Program-made: the position numbers and the translations under genes
Shown: piece by piece, positions 56,473 through 64,000 of the stretch
Layout of the letters: the number at the start of each line of letters is the position of its first letter
How positions within the stretch are numbered: position 1 is the first letter of the stretch
Assembly (NCBI GenBank): GCA_003676145.1
Contig: NAUB01000024.1
Span: 62,001-126,000, forward strand
Origin: a gamma proteobacterium symbiont of Stewartia floridana
GTDB taxonomy: Bacteria > Pseudomonadota > Gammaproteobacteria > Chromatiales > Chromatiaceae
Reading direction: 5' to 3'
Length of the DNA: 64,000 nt
Notes under the pieces: model-generated
Databases searched by the model: none
What the model saw: the letters and a program-made list of their open reading frames with translations, nothing else
Told to the model about the DNA's origin: nothing

Positions 56473-58881
56473 CTATTGAAGTCGAGCCTGAAGAGATTTT
56501 GCCTCGGTAATACCCTCAAAGGGCTTACCCGATGACAATGCTGCATCCAGATGAGTCTTTGCGGCATCCATGTCACCAATCTGCTCATAGGCCAGCGCGA
56601 GATGATAGTCGATTTCCGGGATCTTCGAGTTCTTCCTGAGTGCCCGCCTGAGTACTGAGATCGCTTTATCCGTCTCTCCCCGCTTGTAGTGGGTCCAGCC
56701 TAGCGTATCAAGCACAATGGGATTTTCTGAAGTTGAAAAGCCCTCGACTAATTTCAGCGCCTGATCCTTTTTAACCTGATCGGGCTCACCTCTGAGTAGA
56801 ATCATTGCCAGATTATTGGCAGCCAACATATTCTCTGGGTACTTGTCGAGAATCTGCTGGTAGATCTGCTTCGACTCATCAACCTGTCCCAACTTATCCT
56901 GGGCATTCGCCAATTCGATACCCAATGCAGGATCCTGAGAATTTTCAAAACCTCGGCGCAGCATAACGATCGCGTCCGCCTGTTTACCCTCCATCAGTTT
57001 GACCTTGGCCAGGTTGCGATAGGGAACCGGCCACTTCTCATTGATGCTCAGGCTGCGCTCAAACGCCTCATCTGCCGCTACCAAGCGGTTCTGGGAGAGA
57101 TGGATTTCACCCAGCAGATTGTAAGCAAGGTAGTGTTTGGGGTCTGCTATTACTGCCTGGTTGACCTGATTCAGGGCTTCATCGACCTGTTTCAATCCAA
57201 AGTAGCTTTTTGCCAGGGCTACCAGCACATCAATCGCCCCAGGTTTAAGTTCCAACGAGCGAGTCAGAGACTCCACACTCCGTTCCAATCGACCATTACT
57301 TTGCTCGACCAAGCCCTGATAGTAATAACCCAATGGCTCAGCTTCATATTCAGACTGGAGTGTATCTGCAATTTTCAGTAACTCGCTCCAATTCTTCTGC
57401 TTGAGATAGACAATCCCAAGTCCTCGAAGTACTGAGATCTCTTTCGGTGCAAACCTCCGCATTTTTTGCAGAACAACTTCTGCATCATCGAATTCACCGG
57501 TTTGAATCAAAAGCTGGACCAACTCAAAATTGGTTGCAGTTTCCTGAGGTTGGGCTTTAACAGCATCCTCTAGACTTTGACGGGCTAGTTCAACTTCACC
57601 CTTTTTTAAATGAGACCTTGCTTTTAAGCGATGAGCTTTAACATGACCAGGATCCTCCCTCAGTAAGGTTCTAAGGTCTGCAATACCCCGATCAGGATCG
57701 TCACTGACCAGCGCTATACCGGCCCGGACCAAAAGCGCATCTTTGTACTTGGGATCTGCTTCCAATACCTCTTCTATTAATTGACTGGCTTCTTGGGTTG
57801 AGCCTTCCTTAACCAGAAGACTGGCTTTGAGCGTTCGAGCCATCAGGCCATCCGTTGAGAGATCTGCTTGATTGATTACATCTGAAAGTACTTGTAATGC
57901 TTCAACTTGACGGTTAAGGCTGATATGGTGTTTTGCCAACTCGATCTTAAAGGTTTGATTGTCTTGATTCTGTGCAACATACTCGCTCAAAAGAGACTCA
58001 GCACCAACAACCTCCTTGTTGCTCTTCAAATAACTTACTAATGCGAGTTTAGCGTCTTCACTATCAGGCAGATCTTTAACCGCTTGTTTTAACACAGTTT
58101 TAGCTAGTTTCGCGTTACCTTTTTCTTTGTAATAGCTGACAAGATGAAGCCGATGTTGCAGTTCATTCGGGTTAGATTGTATTAAGTCTGTGAGCACCTG
58201 AACAACGGCCTTGTCATCATTTGCTTTGGCATGGAGCCTGGCTAGAAGGAGGTAGGAAGCCACTCTATCCCTATGCTGCTGTAAGGAATCACTAGCGATT
58301 CTTATAGCCCTATCTAACTCTCCCCTATCTGCATAGAGAGCTGAAAGTAATGAAGCCGCTTCCACATTACTAGGATCAATTGAAAAAGCACTTAACACGT
58401 CCTCGATTGCGGCATTACTCTCTCCTGACTTTGCCAGTGCAAAACCTCTAAGCACAAGAGCCTCAGAGTGATCTGGAGTTATCTTGAGAACTGCTTCAGC
58501 TGCTTCTAATGCTTTCTCAGTTTCCCCTGCTAATACATAAATTGTACCAAGATGTACCTGTGCATCTTGATGTTCAGGTTTAAGTTCTACTGCCCGAAAA
58601 AACAGAGAGAAAGCTTTTCGCCAGTTTTCTTCTTTTTCTTCCAGTAAACCGAACATGTAATATGCATCGGCGTCCTTTGGATCAATCTGCAGTACGTTTT
58701 TAAATTCAAGACGTGCTTTTGTGTAATTACCCTGACTATAAAGTTCCATTCCCCGATCAAAGTATGACTGTTTTCTATCTTCCTTACTGGAACAGGCTGC
58801 ACTTATTAAGAGTACTGCACAGAGGAATGAACCGAGCAGTAATTTGAACAATTTTAACGCAAATTCCATGGTCGTCTTCAT
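56473..58881 (-). CDS. prsT: PrsT-like TPR lipoprotein of an exosortase system
   Basis: An 802-residue protein with a signal peptide and lipobox-type segment ending at ISAACSS, then more than fifteen tetratricopeptide repeats (for instance NYTKARLEFKNVLQIDPKDADAY and the closing ISVLRRALRKNSKIPEI). The opening after the signal, RKQSYFDRGMELYSQGNY, and the overall length fit the TPR lipoprotein PrsT seen in XrtA/PEP-CTERM loci (TIGR02917). It is 194 bp upstream of nothing on this strand except the exosortase gene that precedes it in transcription. The 5' half is more AT-rich than the 3' half. The symbol rests on context and length. Confidence 0.72.
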   Translation of the reverse strand: MKTTMEFALKLFKLLLGSFLCAVLLISAACSSKEDRKQSYFDRGMELYSQGNYTKARLEFKNVLQIDPKDADAYYMFGLLEEKEENWRKAFSLFFRAVELKPEHQDAQVHLGTIYVLAGETEKALEAAEAVLKITPDHSEALVLRGFALAKSGESNAAIEDVLSAFSIDPSNVEAASLLSALYADRGELDRAIRIASDSLQQHRDRVASYLLLARLHAKANDDKAVVQVLTDLIQSNPNELQHRLHLVSYYKEKGNAKLAKTVLKQAVKDLPDSEDAKLALVSYLKSNKEVVGAESLLSEYVAQNQDNQTFKIELAKHHISLNRQVEALQVLSDVINQADLSTDGLMARTLKASLLVKEGSTQEASQLIEEVLEADPKYKDALLVRAGIALVSDDPDRGIADLRTLLREDPGHVKAHRLKARSHLKKGEVELARQSLEDAVKAQPQETATNFELVQLLIQTGEFDDAEVVLQKMRRFAPKEISVLRGLGIVYLKQKNWSELLKIADTLQSEYEAEPLGYYYQGLVEQSNGRLERSVESLTRSLELKPGAIDVLVALAKSYFGLKQVDEALNQVNQAVIADPKHYLAYNLLGEIHLSQNRLVAADEAFERSLSINEKWPVPYRNLAKVKLMEGKQADAIVMLRRGFENSQDPALGIELANAQDKLGQVDESKQIYQQILDKYPENMLAANNLAMILLRGEPDQVKKDQALKLVEGFSTSENPIVLDTLGWTHYKRGETDKAISVLRRALRKNSKIPEIDYHLALAYEQIGDMDAAKTHLDAALSSGKPFEGITEAKSLQARLQ

Positions 58882-59075
58882 TGACTATACCTACCAATCC
58901 TAATAACGAACTTCCCTAATTATTCACTAGGTAACTCGTCCTATTATGAAAACATCTCAAATTATTGAAATAGCTCACAATAGTTTGAGATGATATTTAA
59001 CAACTCTAATGATAAGAGAATCGAGACCTAATATTGTGAATCAGATGGAAATTTCACAATTGAAATAACCGTAAT

Positions 59076-60653
59076 TCAGTTTGGAATATAATTATCCAAT
59101 ACAGGCACAACCTGCCCTGCAAATTCAGTCAAGCGAATGTCACCATCAGCCCACTCTTCTCCGTCACTAATCGTCGTCGTCAACCTGATAAGTGCACCAT
59201 CAGTACGATGCCTGGTGAGACTATCCAGAAAAAGATACCATTTTACCAGCCATTCATTAGTAATCACACGTCCACGTTGCTGAAACCAGTAGTAGACCAA
59301 CTTCTTTGATTCGCCGCGCATAATGACAAGGCGATTGACTTTGAGGGATACTCCATTTACCTGTAACTCTGGCAATTTAACTTCTGTAACACTATCGATC
59401 TCCCACCCTCCACCAGGTATACAGGAACGGGGACTATGCGCTGCTGAACCAGCCTGTTGTGACGCATAATATGCCACATACAAATTAATAGGGCCGTATG
59501 ACGAGTTTGTATAGTCACCAATTATATAATCGTCTAATCTCAAAGACTTAAGATATCTCTCTTCCAGTATATCCTCATCCCCAAGCCAGCTTCCAATCCT
59601 AGCGGGAAAACTACTAAAGTCCTGCCGATCTGGCAGAATTTGCTGCTGGCTCTTAACGTAGAGTGATCCGACTGCAATTAAGGATATGGAGAAAAGAGTG
59701 GCGTAGTGCACAGAATTGACAGTTCTCACCCGGTAGTTCAGCCCCTCCGGTATCGGTTTGGGAATTTCCAAGCCGAAAACATCTCTTAGTCTGCGCTCAG
59801 GTGACCCAATTTTTGCTAGCAGTACCATTTCGATCAACAGAATGCCTAGGCAGGACATAAACACTATCCATCCCTCGAAGTAGTGCAAAAAGCCATCTGC
59901 CTGCTCCTGCCCCCAATTATCAACCAGAACACCGATGACCCCGATACGAAAACTGTTCATCAAAACAGTTATCGGAATACTTGATAAGAAAACGACTACA
60001 CGCTTCCAATACTCAACACGATAAAGATAAGCGGCGAGAAACGCCAAACTGACTAGCGGAAAAAGGTAACGTAATCCGTTACAAGCTTCGACAACCTGAA
60101 GTTTGTAATCGCCTAAATCTATTACATTACCTTCAAGGAATACACTGATACCAAACCAGCGTATAACTTCAACACCCAACTGTGAAGATATGAGCTGTAG
60201 TTTTCCCGACAGACTATTGTAAATAAATGGTGGTAATGGAACGATAAAAAAAAGCAAAAACAGGGGACCGGCGACTATCTTAAATGCATGCCATCCCAGA
60301 ACTGCGTAAGCCAAACCGATGACAATCATAACCAAGGCATACTGTACCAAAGTAAAAGTGGTAGCAATTTCACCGATAAAATAGAGAGTAGCGGCAAATA
60401 TAATGCCTGCCACGCCAAGCCATGAAGGTCTGAATTTTGCTTCTACTAACAGATAACGTCTCTGCCAAATCAAATACGCAGTAATAAATGGCAGAAAATA
60501 GGCGTAGCCATACTCTTCTTTGCTAGCCCATCTTCCAAGCATGTCAATAATGCCATTCCAAAAACCATAGACCAGCAAAATAGATGAAAGACCTAGCAAT
60601 CCCCATAGCTGAGAGGAATTTCGCCATCCTACAAGATTACTTGTTGTTGCCAT
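59076..60653 (-). CDS. xrtD: Exosortase fused to an EpsI domain (XrtD-like)
   Basis: A 525-residue fusion. The N-terminal part has about eight to ten membrane helices and the exosortase catalytic set: Cys191 in VEACNGLRYLFP, Arg236 in MNSFRIGVIGVL and His257 in GFLHYFEGW. The C-terminal EpsI domain, after one more membrane helix (about 315-332), has HSPRSCIPGGGW at residues 406-417 and YYWFQQRGR at 454-462. Exosortases cleave C-terminal sorting tags of exported proteins; EpsI domains accompany them in polysaccharide loci. The LQVVEAC-GLRYLFP and PITVLMNSFRIGVIGVLVD stretches resemble the VPLPA-CTERM enzyme XrtD more than XrtA. No tagged substrate is in the window. Confidence 0.8.
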   Translation of the reverse strand: MATTSNLVGWRNSSQLWGLLGLSSILLVYGFWNGIIDMLGRWASKEEYGYAYFLPFITAYLIWQRRYLLVEAKFRPSWLGVAGIIFAATLYFIGEIATTFTLVQYALVMIVIGLAYAVLGWHAFKIVAGPLFLLFFIVPLPPFIYNSLSGKLQLISSQLGVEVIRWFGISVFLEGNVIDLGDYKLQVVEACNGLRYLFPLVSLAFLAAYLYRVEYWKRVVVFLSSIPITVLMNSFRIGVIGVLVDNWGQEQADGFLHYFEGWIVFMSCLGILLIEMVLLAKIGSPERRLRDVFGLEIPKPIPEGLNYRVRTVNSVHYATLFSISLIAVGSLYVKSQQQILPDRQDFSSFPARIGSWLGDEDILEERYLKSLRLDDYIIGDYTNSSYGPINLYVAYYASQQAGSAAHSPRSCIPGGGWEIDSVTEVKLPELQVNGVSLKVNRLVIMRGESKKLVYYWFQQRGRVITNEWLVKWYLFLDSLTRHRTDGALIRLTTTISDGEEWADGDIRLTEFAGQVVPVLDNYIPN

Positions 60654-60909
60654 TGTCCTTAATGAATGATTTTCAGATTGAAGTTATCAATATCACCAGT
60701 TCAGAAGTTATTTAAAAACTGGTCCCTATCGCACGTCCTGTCTCCGTGAGTTAAAAAGTAGGTCCATTTAAATACTAAATGCTTTACAAACAATCCAACC
60801 CAATGCTACTTAGTCTGCCATAGATTTGGCTGTTAGGACTATATCTTCTTGGTCTAAATACAAATATTTAGAGCTATAACGTGAACCGGCTAATTGAAAA
60901 TAAATCGAA

Positions 60910-61395
60910 TTACTGGGTATTTCCAATTAATTGTTTTAGGTTAGCAATAAACTCAGTAGAGGCAGTATTGGATATTTCGTCCACATTATCAAACCTTGAT
61001 ATACTCCACCGATTCAAAAGCACAACGAGCTGTTGTTCATCCCATGCTACATATACACCAGGCCGATTTTGGAAACGCTTAGCAGTTGCCATCTGATGTT
61101 CGTTTCGGTGTTCACCTAAGCTAGCTTTACGGGGCATGATGATAATAGGCTTTCCTAGAGATAACGAGCTGAGTATTGATCCCATCCCTGCATGTGCGAC
61201 AACCAGTTCAGTATTTTTCATAATATGATCTAGTTGTTCCTGCTCCAGAAATGACTTGTACTTAATGTTAGAGAAACGTACCTCTGTTGGCCCGACTTGT
61301 GCGATAATCTGAGTATCTTTTGCATTCACCCAACGATCTACAGCTCCAACCATACGATCAAAAGCAAGCTGTGTTCCTACAGTAACAAAAATCAC
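60910..61395 (-). CDS. Alg13/PssE-like glycosyltransferase subunit (GT28 C-terminal domain)
   Basis: A 161-residue single-domain protein: FVTVGTQLAFDRMV near the start, then AHAGMGSILSSLSLGKPIIIMPRKASLGEHRNEHQ, the nucleotide-sugar binding signature of the GT28/MurG C-terminal half. Proteins of this kind (Alg13, PssE) work with a membrane partner of the Alg14/PssD kind, here the gene directly upstream with a 4-base overlap. The pair probably adds the second sugar to a lipid-linked polysaccharide precursor. Confidence 0.85.
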   Translation of the reverse strand: MIFVTVGTQLAFDRMVGAVDRWVNAKDTQIIAQVGPTEVRFSNIKYKSFLEQEQLDHIMKNTELVVAHAGMGSILSSLSLGKPIIIMPRKASLGEHRNEHQMATAKRFQNRPGVYVAWDEQQLVVLLNRWSISRFDNVDEISNTASTEFIANLKQLIGNTQ

Positions 61396-61844
61396 AGCAC
61401 CGAACCTATATAGGTCGGCCCATCATCTCCTGAAAGTTCCGGCCATTGTGTTATCCAATGAGTTGCCCACCTTCTTGCCTTCTTACCTGCCAATGACATC
61501 TCTTCTGCATTCGCTATACTATCAATCCAAATTGTTTTTGCACCCAATAGCCTTGCAAATACAATAGCAAAATACCCCGGCGCTGCCCCAGTCGTCACCA
61601 CAATATCCGGTCGGTACAAAAGTACCCGCCATGCGATTTGAATAGCCATTAATACTAACCCAGGCTTATCCCACATATTTGCATCACGCACTGAAGTAAA
61701 TTCTTCATGGTCAACCTGAGAAGCAACTCCTGGTGAAGTACTTATCCAGTGCAAACTTAGAAACTCGAATGCCGGGCGCATACGAAGCAGTTGTACCCAA
61801 TGGCCACCCGCCGATGCTACAGCTAGTAACTTTTTTTGCTTCAA
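61392..61844 (-). CDS. Alg14/PssD-like glycosyltransferase anchor subunit
   Basis: A 150-residue protein with LLAVASAGGHWVQLLRMRPAF at the start (the Ser-x-Gly-Gly-His motif of Alg14), a hydrophobic helix near residues 62-78 and TTGAAPGYFAIVFARLLGAKTIWIDSIANAEE. The TTG at 61844 is chosen: GGAG lies seven bases before it, and its TTGA overlaps the stop of the upstream glycosyltransferase. An ATG at 61892 would overlap that gene by 52 bases. It recruits the Alg13-like subunit to the membrane. Confidence 0.82.
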   Translation of the reverse strand: MKQKKLLAVASAGGHWVQLLRMRPAFEFLSLHWISTSPGVASQVDHEEFTSVRDANMWDKPGLVLMAIQIAWRVLLYRPDIVVTTGAAPGYFAIVFARLLGAKTIWIDSIANAEEMSLAGKKARRWATHWITQWPELSGDDGPTYIGSVL

Positions 61845-62938
61845 GGGGCTACTCCAAGAGAAAGATAAAGGGAACGCATCTCTGATAAACATGACTCAGG
61901 AGTAAAACTTCTTAGATATTTTCCACGCGAGGCCTCACCCATAGTCTCAATAGACTGGCTATCCATTTCAAATACCTCAATAAGCTTCTCTCGCAATTCT
62001 TCATGGCTACCAGGATCTATTAGAAAACCATTAGTTTCATCAATCAATTCAGGAATTCCTCCTACTCGAGTAGAGATTACTGCCATAGAAAATGACATTG
62101 CCTCAATGATAGACATAGGAAGCCCTTCGTTATAAGAAGGTAAAACAAATACACTACAGCGATGCATAATCTCTATTTTATCAACACCGCTAATCCAACC
62201 CGGCACATCTATAAAATCTGATACATCTAGCTCATTCACTATTGATCGCACTTTATCAATTTCTCCATTTCCACAACATATAAGCTTTGTATCTGGATAT
62301 TTTGGAGCTATATCTGAGAACACAGACAGTAGATCGTATATACCTTTGTTAGCACCAAACTGGCCTAAAAAAAGAATATTTCTTGGACGCCGTTTAGTTT
62401 TGATAATATCGTCATCTAAATTGTCATGAACAAAGTTATTGATAACTGATACAGGAGTATTAGTTAACGGTGTAACAAAATTATACCAATATTGTGACAA
62501 GACAATTATTGAACTAGCTTGATCAAAAACATACCTGATTAAATTTCTAACCCACTTTGCAGAGCCATTGTAAAACACTGCAAATCGTCCTCCGTGAAGG
62601 TGAATGACTGTAGGTATATTATATAATTTACAAATAAGAACAAATATGCCTTTCCGCCAAAAACTACCTTTGGTGGCCATATGCATGTGAGCGAGTTCAA
62701 CTCTGTTCAGCGACAGCATCCATATCAACTGAATTAAAGCTCGTAATGCTATCCATGACCGAATAAACACTCCCCCTTCTCTATGAGCAGGGATAAAGAC
62801 CGTGTGATCTGGAGAATAAAAATCAGATGAATTATAGGCATCAGTAACTGCTTTCATACCTCCACGAGCTGAGGTGCTGATAATAACTATTTTTTTTTGG
62901 CGATTAGAATCACCTGCATTACCAATATTTTTACTCAT
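61841..62938 (-). CDS. Family 4 glycosyltransferase
   Basis: A 365-residue GT-B enzyme. The N-terminal half has KKIVIISTSARGGMKAV and VIHLHGGRFAVFY; the C-terminal half has ILFLGQFGANKGIYDLL, then PSYNEGLPMSIIEAMSF, the E-x7-E nucleotide-sugar site of GT4, and GGIPELIDETNGFL. It is part of the AT-rich polysaccharide block and is translationally coupled to the Alg14-like gene. Sugar and acceptor cannot be read. Confidence 0.88.
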   Translation of the reverse strand: MSKNIGNAGDSNRQKKIVIISTSARGGMKAVTDAYNSSDFYSPDHTVFIPAHREGGVFIRSWIALRALIQLIWMLSLNRVELAHMHMATKGSFWRKGIFVLICKLYNIPTVIHLHGGRFAVFYNGSAKWVRNLIRYVFDQASSIIVLSQYWYNFVTPLTNTPVSVINNFVHDNLDDDIIKTKRRPRNILFLGQFGANKGIYDLLSVFSDIAPKYPDTKLICCGNGEIDKVRSIVNELDVSDFIDVPGWISGVDKIEIMHRCSVFVLPSYNEGLPMSIIEAMSFSMAVISTRVGGIPELIDETNGFLIDPGSHEELREKLIEVFEMDSQSIETMGEASRGKYLRSFTPESCLSEMRSLYLSLGVAP

Positions 62939-63029
62939 AACATCTAACTATATCTTTACAACATAAGTTTTAATTGTATTTACTATTAACGCTACACATA
63001 CAACGAGAAATTCAAATACCAGTCTAAGC

Positions 63030-64000
63030 TCATTTTCGTACGAGTATGGCACCGTCTTTGGCTGGTAATACTATGGATTCAATTTGCATTCCATTATTCC
63101 AGTTAGGTGCTTGTTTACCTAAGAACCGCGATAAACCTTGACCTAAAACAACTTTAGCTTTTTTATTGTTAGGGTTAACTAAAACCACACCATTTTCGAA
63201 ATCTCGACGCCACACACCATTTTGCCAAGGCTTATCTGGAGGAGGAGAATTAGCACCTCCAAGATTAACATCATACTCATCAAACCACGGCACACTGCTG
63301 TATCCACTTTTTTCATCTGTAAACGAGAAATAGGCATCGCCTAGTAGGCAGGATGTCAATGCATATCTCATAAAACGATAGTCTTTAGGATCACCCCAGA
63401 CATTAAATCCAATAATGCGAGGTTCCCTAAGGTTAGTATTAACCGTGCGATACCTCTCCATCATAAAATCCCATCCTTTGTAAGTTTCGAGAGACCATCT
63501 CTTTCCCATCAATGCTTCCAGAAAGGCGCCTTCTAGCTGCCCAGTAAACTCAGATTGTGATAGATCGCCGTCCGCATTACCCATGATCATCATGTCTGGT
63601 GTTAAATCTCGAATATGACTCCACCAAGCTACATATCCACTCCTCCATGAATCAAGAATATATGATGAATCCGGGGCATCATCGATACCGTCACCATCCC
63701 AATCCGCTTCCACACGGGGATGTTGCATAACGTTATCTGTGTACCAAAAATCAAATTCAGGTACTAATTGATGATAGATTCGATAATCTCTCTCCGCCAA
63801 CCATTGTGGATAGTGCTTCCCCTCCGAATCCGACTTGGTAAGTTGTAAGAAATTCACTTCCCAAGCATTATGCTTTGTCGTCCACTGAACACGTTGTCCA
63901 GATTTATTTTTTAGCCACCAGCCTGACTCTTTTACTTTTCTTCGTATATCATCCTTCGCTAGATCCCCTGGAATATCACGCAGTTCATTCATCACCCCAT
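63030..64000 (-). CDS. Putative glycoside hydrolase (5' partial)
   Basis: The frame runs off the right edge, so the N-terminus is missing; a GTG-ATG pair at 63995-63990 is internal or a possible start. The visible 321 residues resemble the hypothetical glycosyl hydrolase GHL15-type barrel: FDFWYTDNVMQHP with an acidic active-site Asp, an inserted calcium-loop-like DWDGDGIDD, MIMGNADGDLSQSEF, and FVNPNNKKAKVVLG-like ending (VVLVNPNNKKAKVV), as found in barrel enzymes followed by a small beta domain. Base composition is AT-rich like its neighbours. A role in trimming the local polysaccharide is inferred from position. Confidence 0.6.
   Translation of the reverse strand, partial: GVMNELRDIPGDLAKDDIRRKVKESGWWLKNKSGQRVQWTTKHNAWEVNFLQLTKSDSEGKHYPQWLAERDYRIYHQLVPEFDFWYTDNVMQHPRVEADWDGDGIDDAPDSSYILDSWRSGYVAWWSHIRDLTPDMMIMGNADGDLSQSEFTGQLEGAFLEALMGKRWSLETYKGWDFMMERYRTVNTNLREPRIIGFNVWGDPKDYRFMRYALTSCLLGDAYFSFTDEKSGYSSVPWFDEYDVNLGGANSPPPDKPWQNGVWRRDFENGVVLVNPNNKKAKVVLGQGLSRFLGKQAPNWNNGMQIESIVLPAKDGAILVRK

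Overview
The window is chromosomal DNA of a gammaproteobacterium. The evidence is a set of gammaproteobacterial housekeeping neighbourhoods in recognisable form: hrcA-grpE-dnaK-dnaJ-dapB, nadK-recN, fur/bamE, rnfH-ratA/smpB-ssrA, lapA-lapB-pyrF-galU and pcnB-folK-panBC. The gene content (aryl polyene pathway, full glycogen cycle with a GH57 enzyme, exosortase-linked polysaccharide locus) suits a free-living or symbiotic environmental bacterium of the Chromatiales/Sedimenticola kind, but this placement is inference; no rRNA is present. Coding density is high and most of the window is moderately GC-rich. From about 58 kb to the right edge the DNA becomes visibly AT-rich.

Left end (1-11.4 kb): the 3' part of an aryl polyene (APE)-type pigment cluster. 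It holds an MMPL exporter (5' end outside the window), a small membrane protein, an acyl/aryl-activating AMP ligase, a ketosynthase with a cysteine-less chain-length-factor-like partner, a hot-dog dehydratase, a ketoreductase, a family 2 glycosyltransferase, a lipoprotein and a DUF218 protein. A flavin-dependent halogenase-like oxidoreductase lies convergent to them. The ACPs and acyltransferases normally found in such clusters must lie to the left. Next is purL, then a 0.96 kb non-coding stretch with two opposed intrinsic terminators.

16.5-27.2 kb is a glycogen/maltodextrin locus: malQ, a GH57 glucanotransferase/amylase-type enzyme and glgC on the minus strand, glgB on the plus strand, pgi (minus) and glgA (plus). 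27.3-32.2 kb holds pantothenate (panB, panC, panD), a deoxynucleoside kinase, folK and pcnB. A tRNA-Glu(CTC) follows, then galU, pyrF, lapB and lapA, an orphan fliK-like gene, a lipoprotein, dapB and the heat-shock operon hrcA-grpE-dnaK-dnaJ with a CIRCE operator. nadK-recN, fur, bamE, rnfH-ratA, an SNF-family transporter, smpB and the tmRNA gene ssrA complete the conserved core.

51.4-64 kb (right of ssrA) is an exopolysaccharide/exosortase region on the minus strand: a secretion-type AAA ATPase, the dTDP-rhamnose genes rfbBACD, a long TPR lipoprotein of PrsT type, an exosortase fused to an EpsI domain (XrtD-like), a split Alg13/Alg14-type glycosyltransferase pair, a GT4 glycosyltransferase and a putative glycoside hydrolase cut by the window edge. 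It reads as a pathway that makes and exports a rhamnose-containing polymer and processes C-terminally tagged surface proteins.

Besides genes, the intergenic DNA carries several dispersed repeats: a motif near AGGGCCTGTTAACAC at seven sites, a GGTGGGGC/GCCCCACC hairpin repeat at two sites, two copies of a roughly 90-bp imperfect palindrome, and a 201-bp element with 15-bp perfect inverted ends between glgC and glgB. No CRISPR array, integrase, intact insertion sequence or rRNA was seen.
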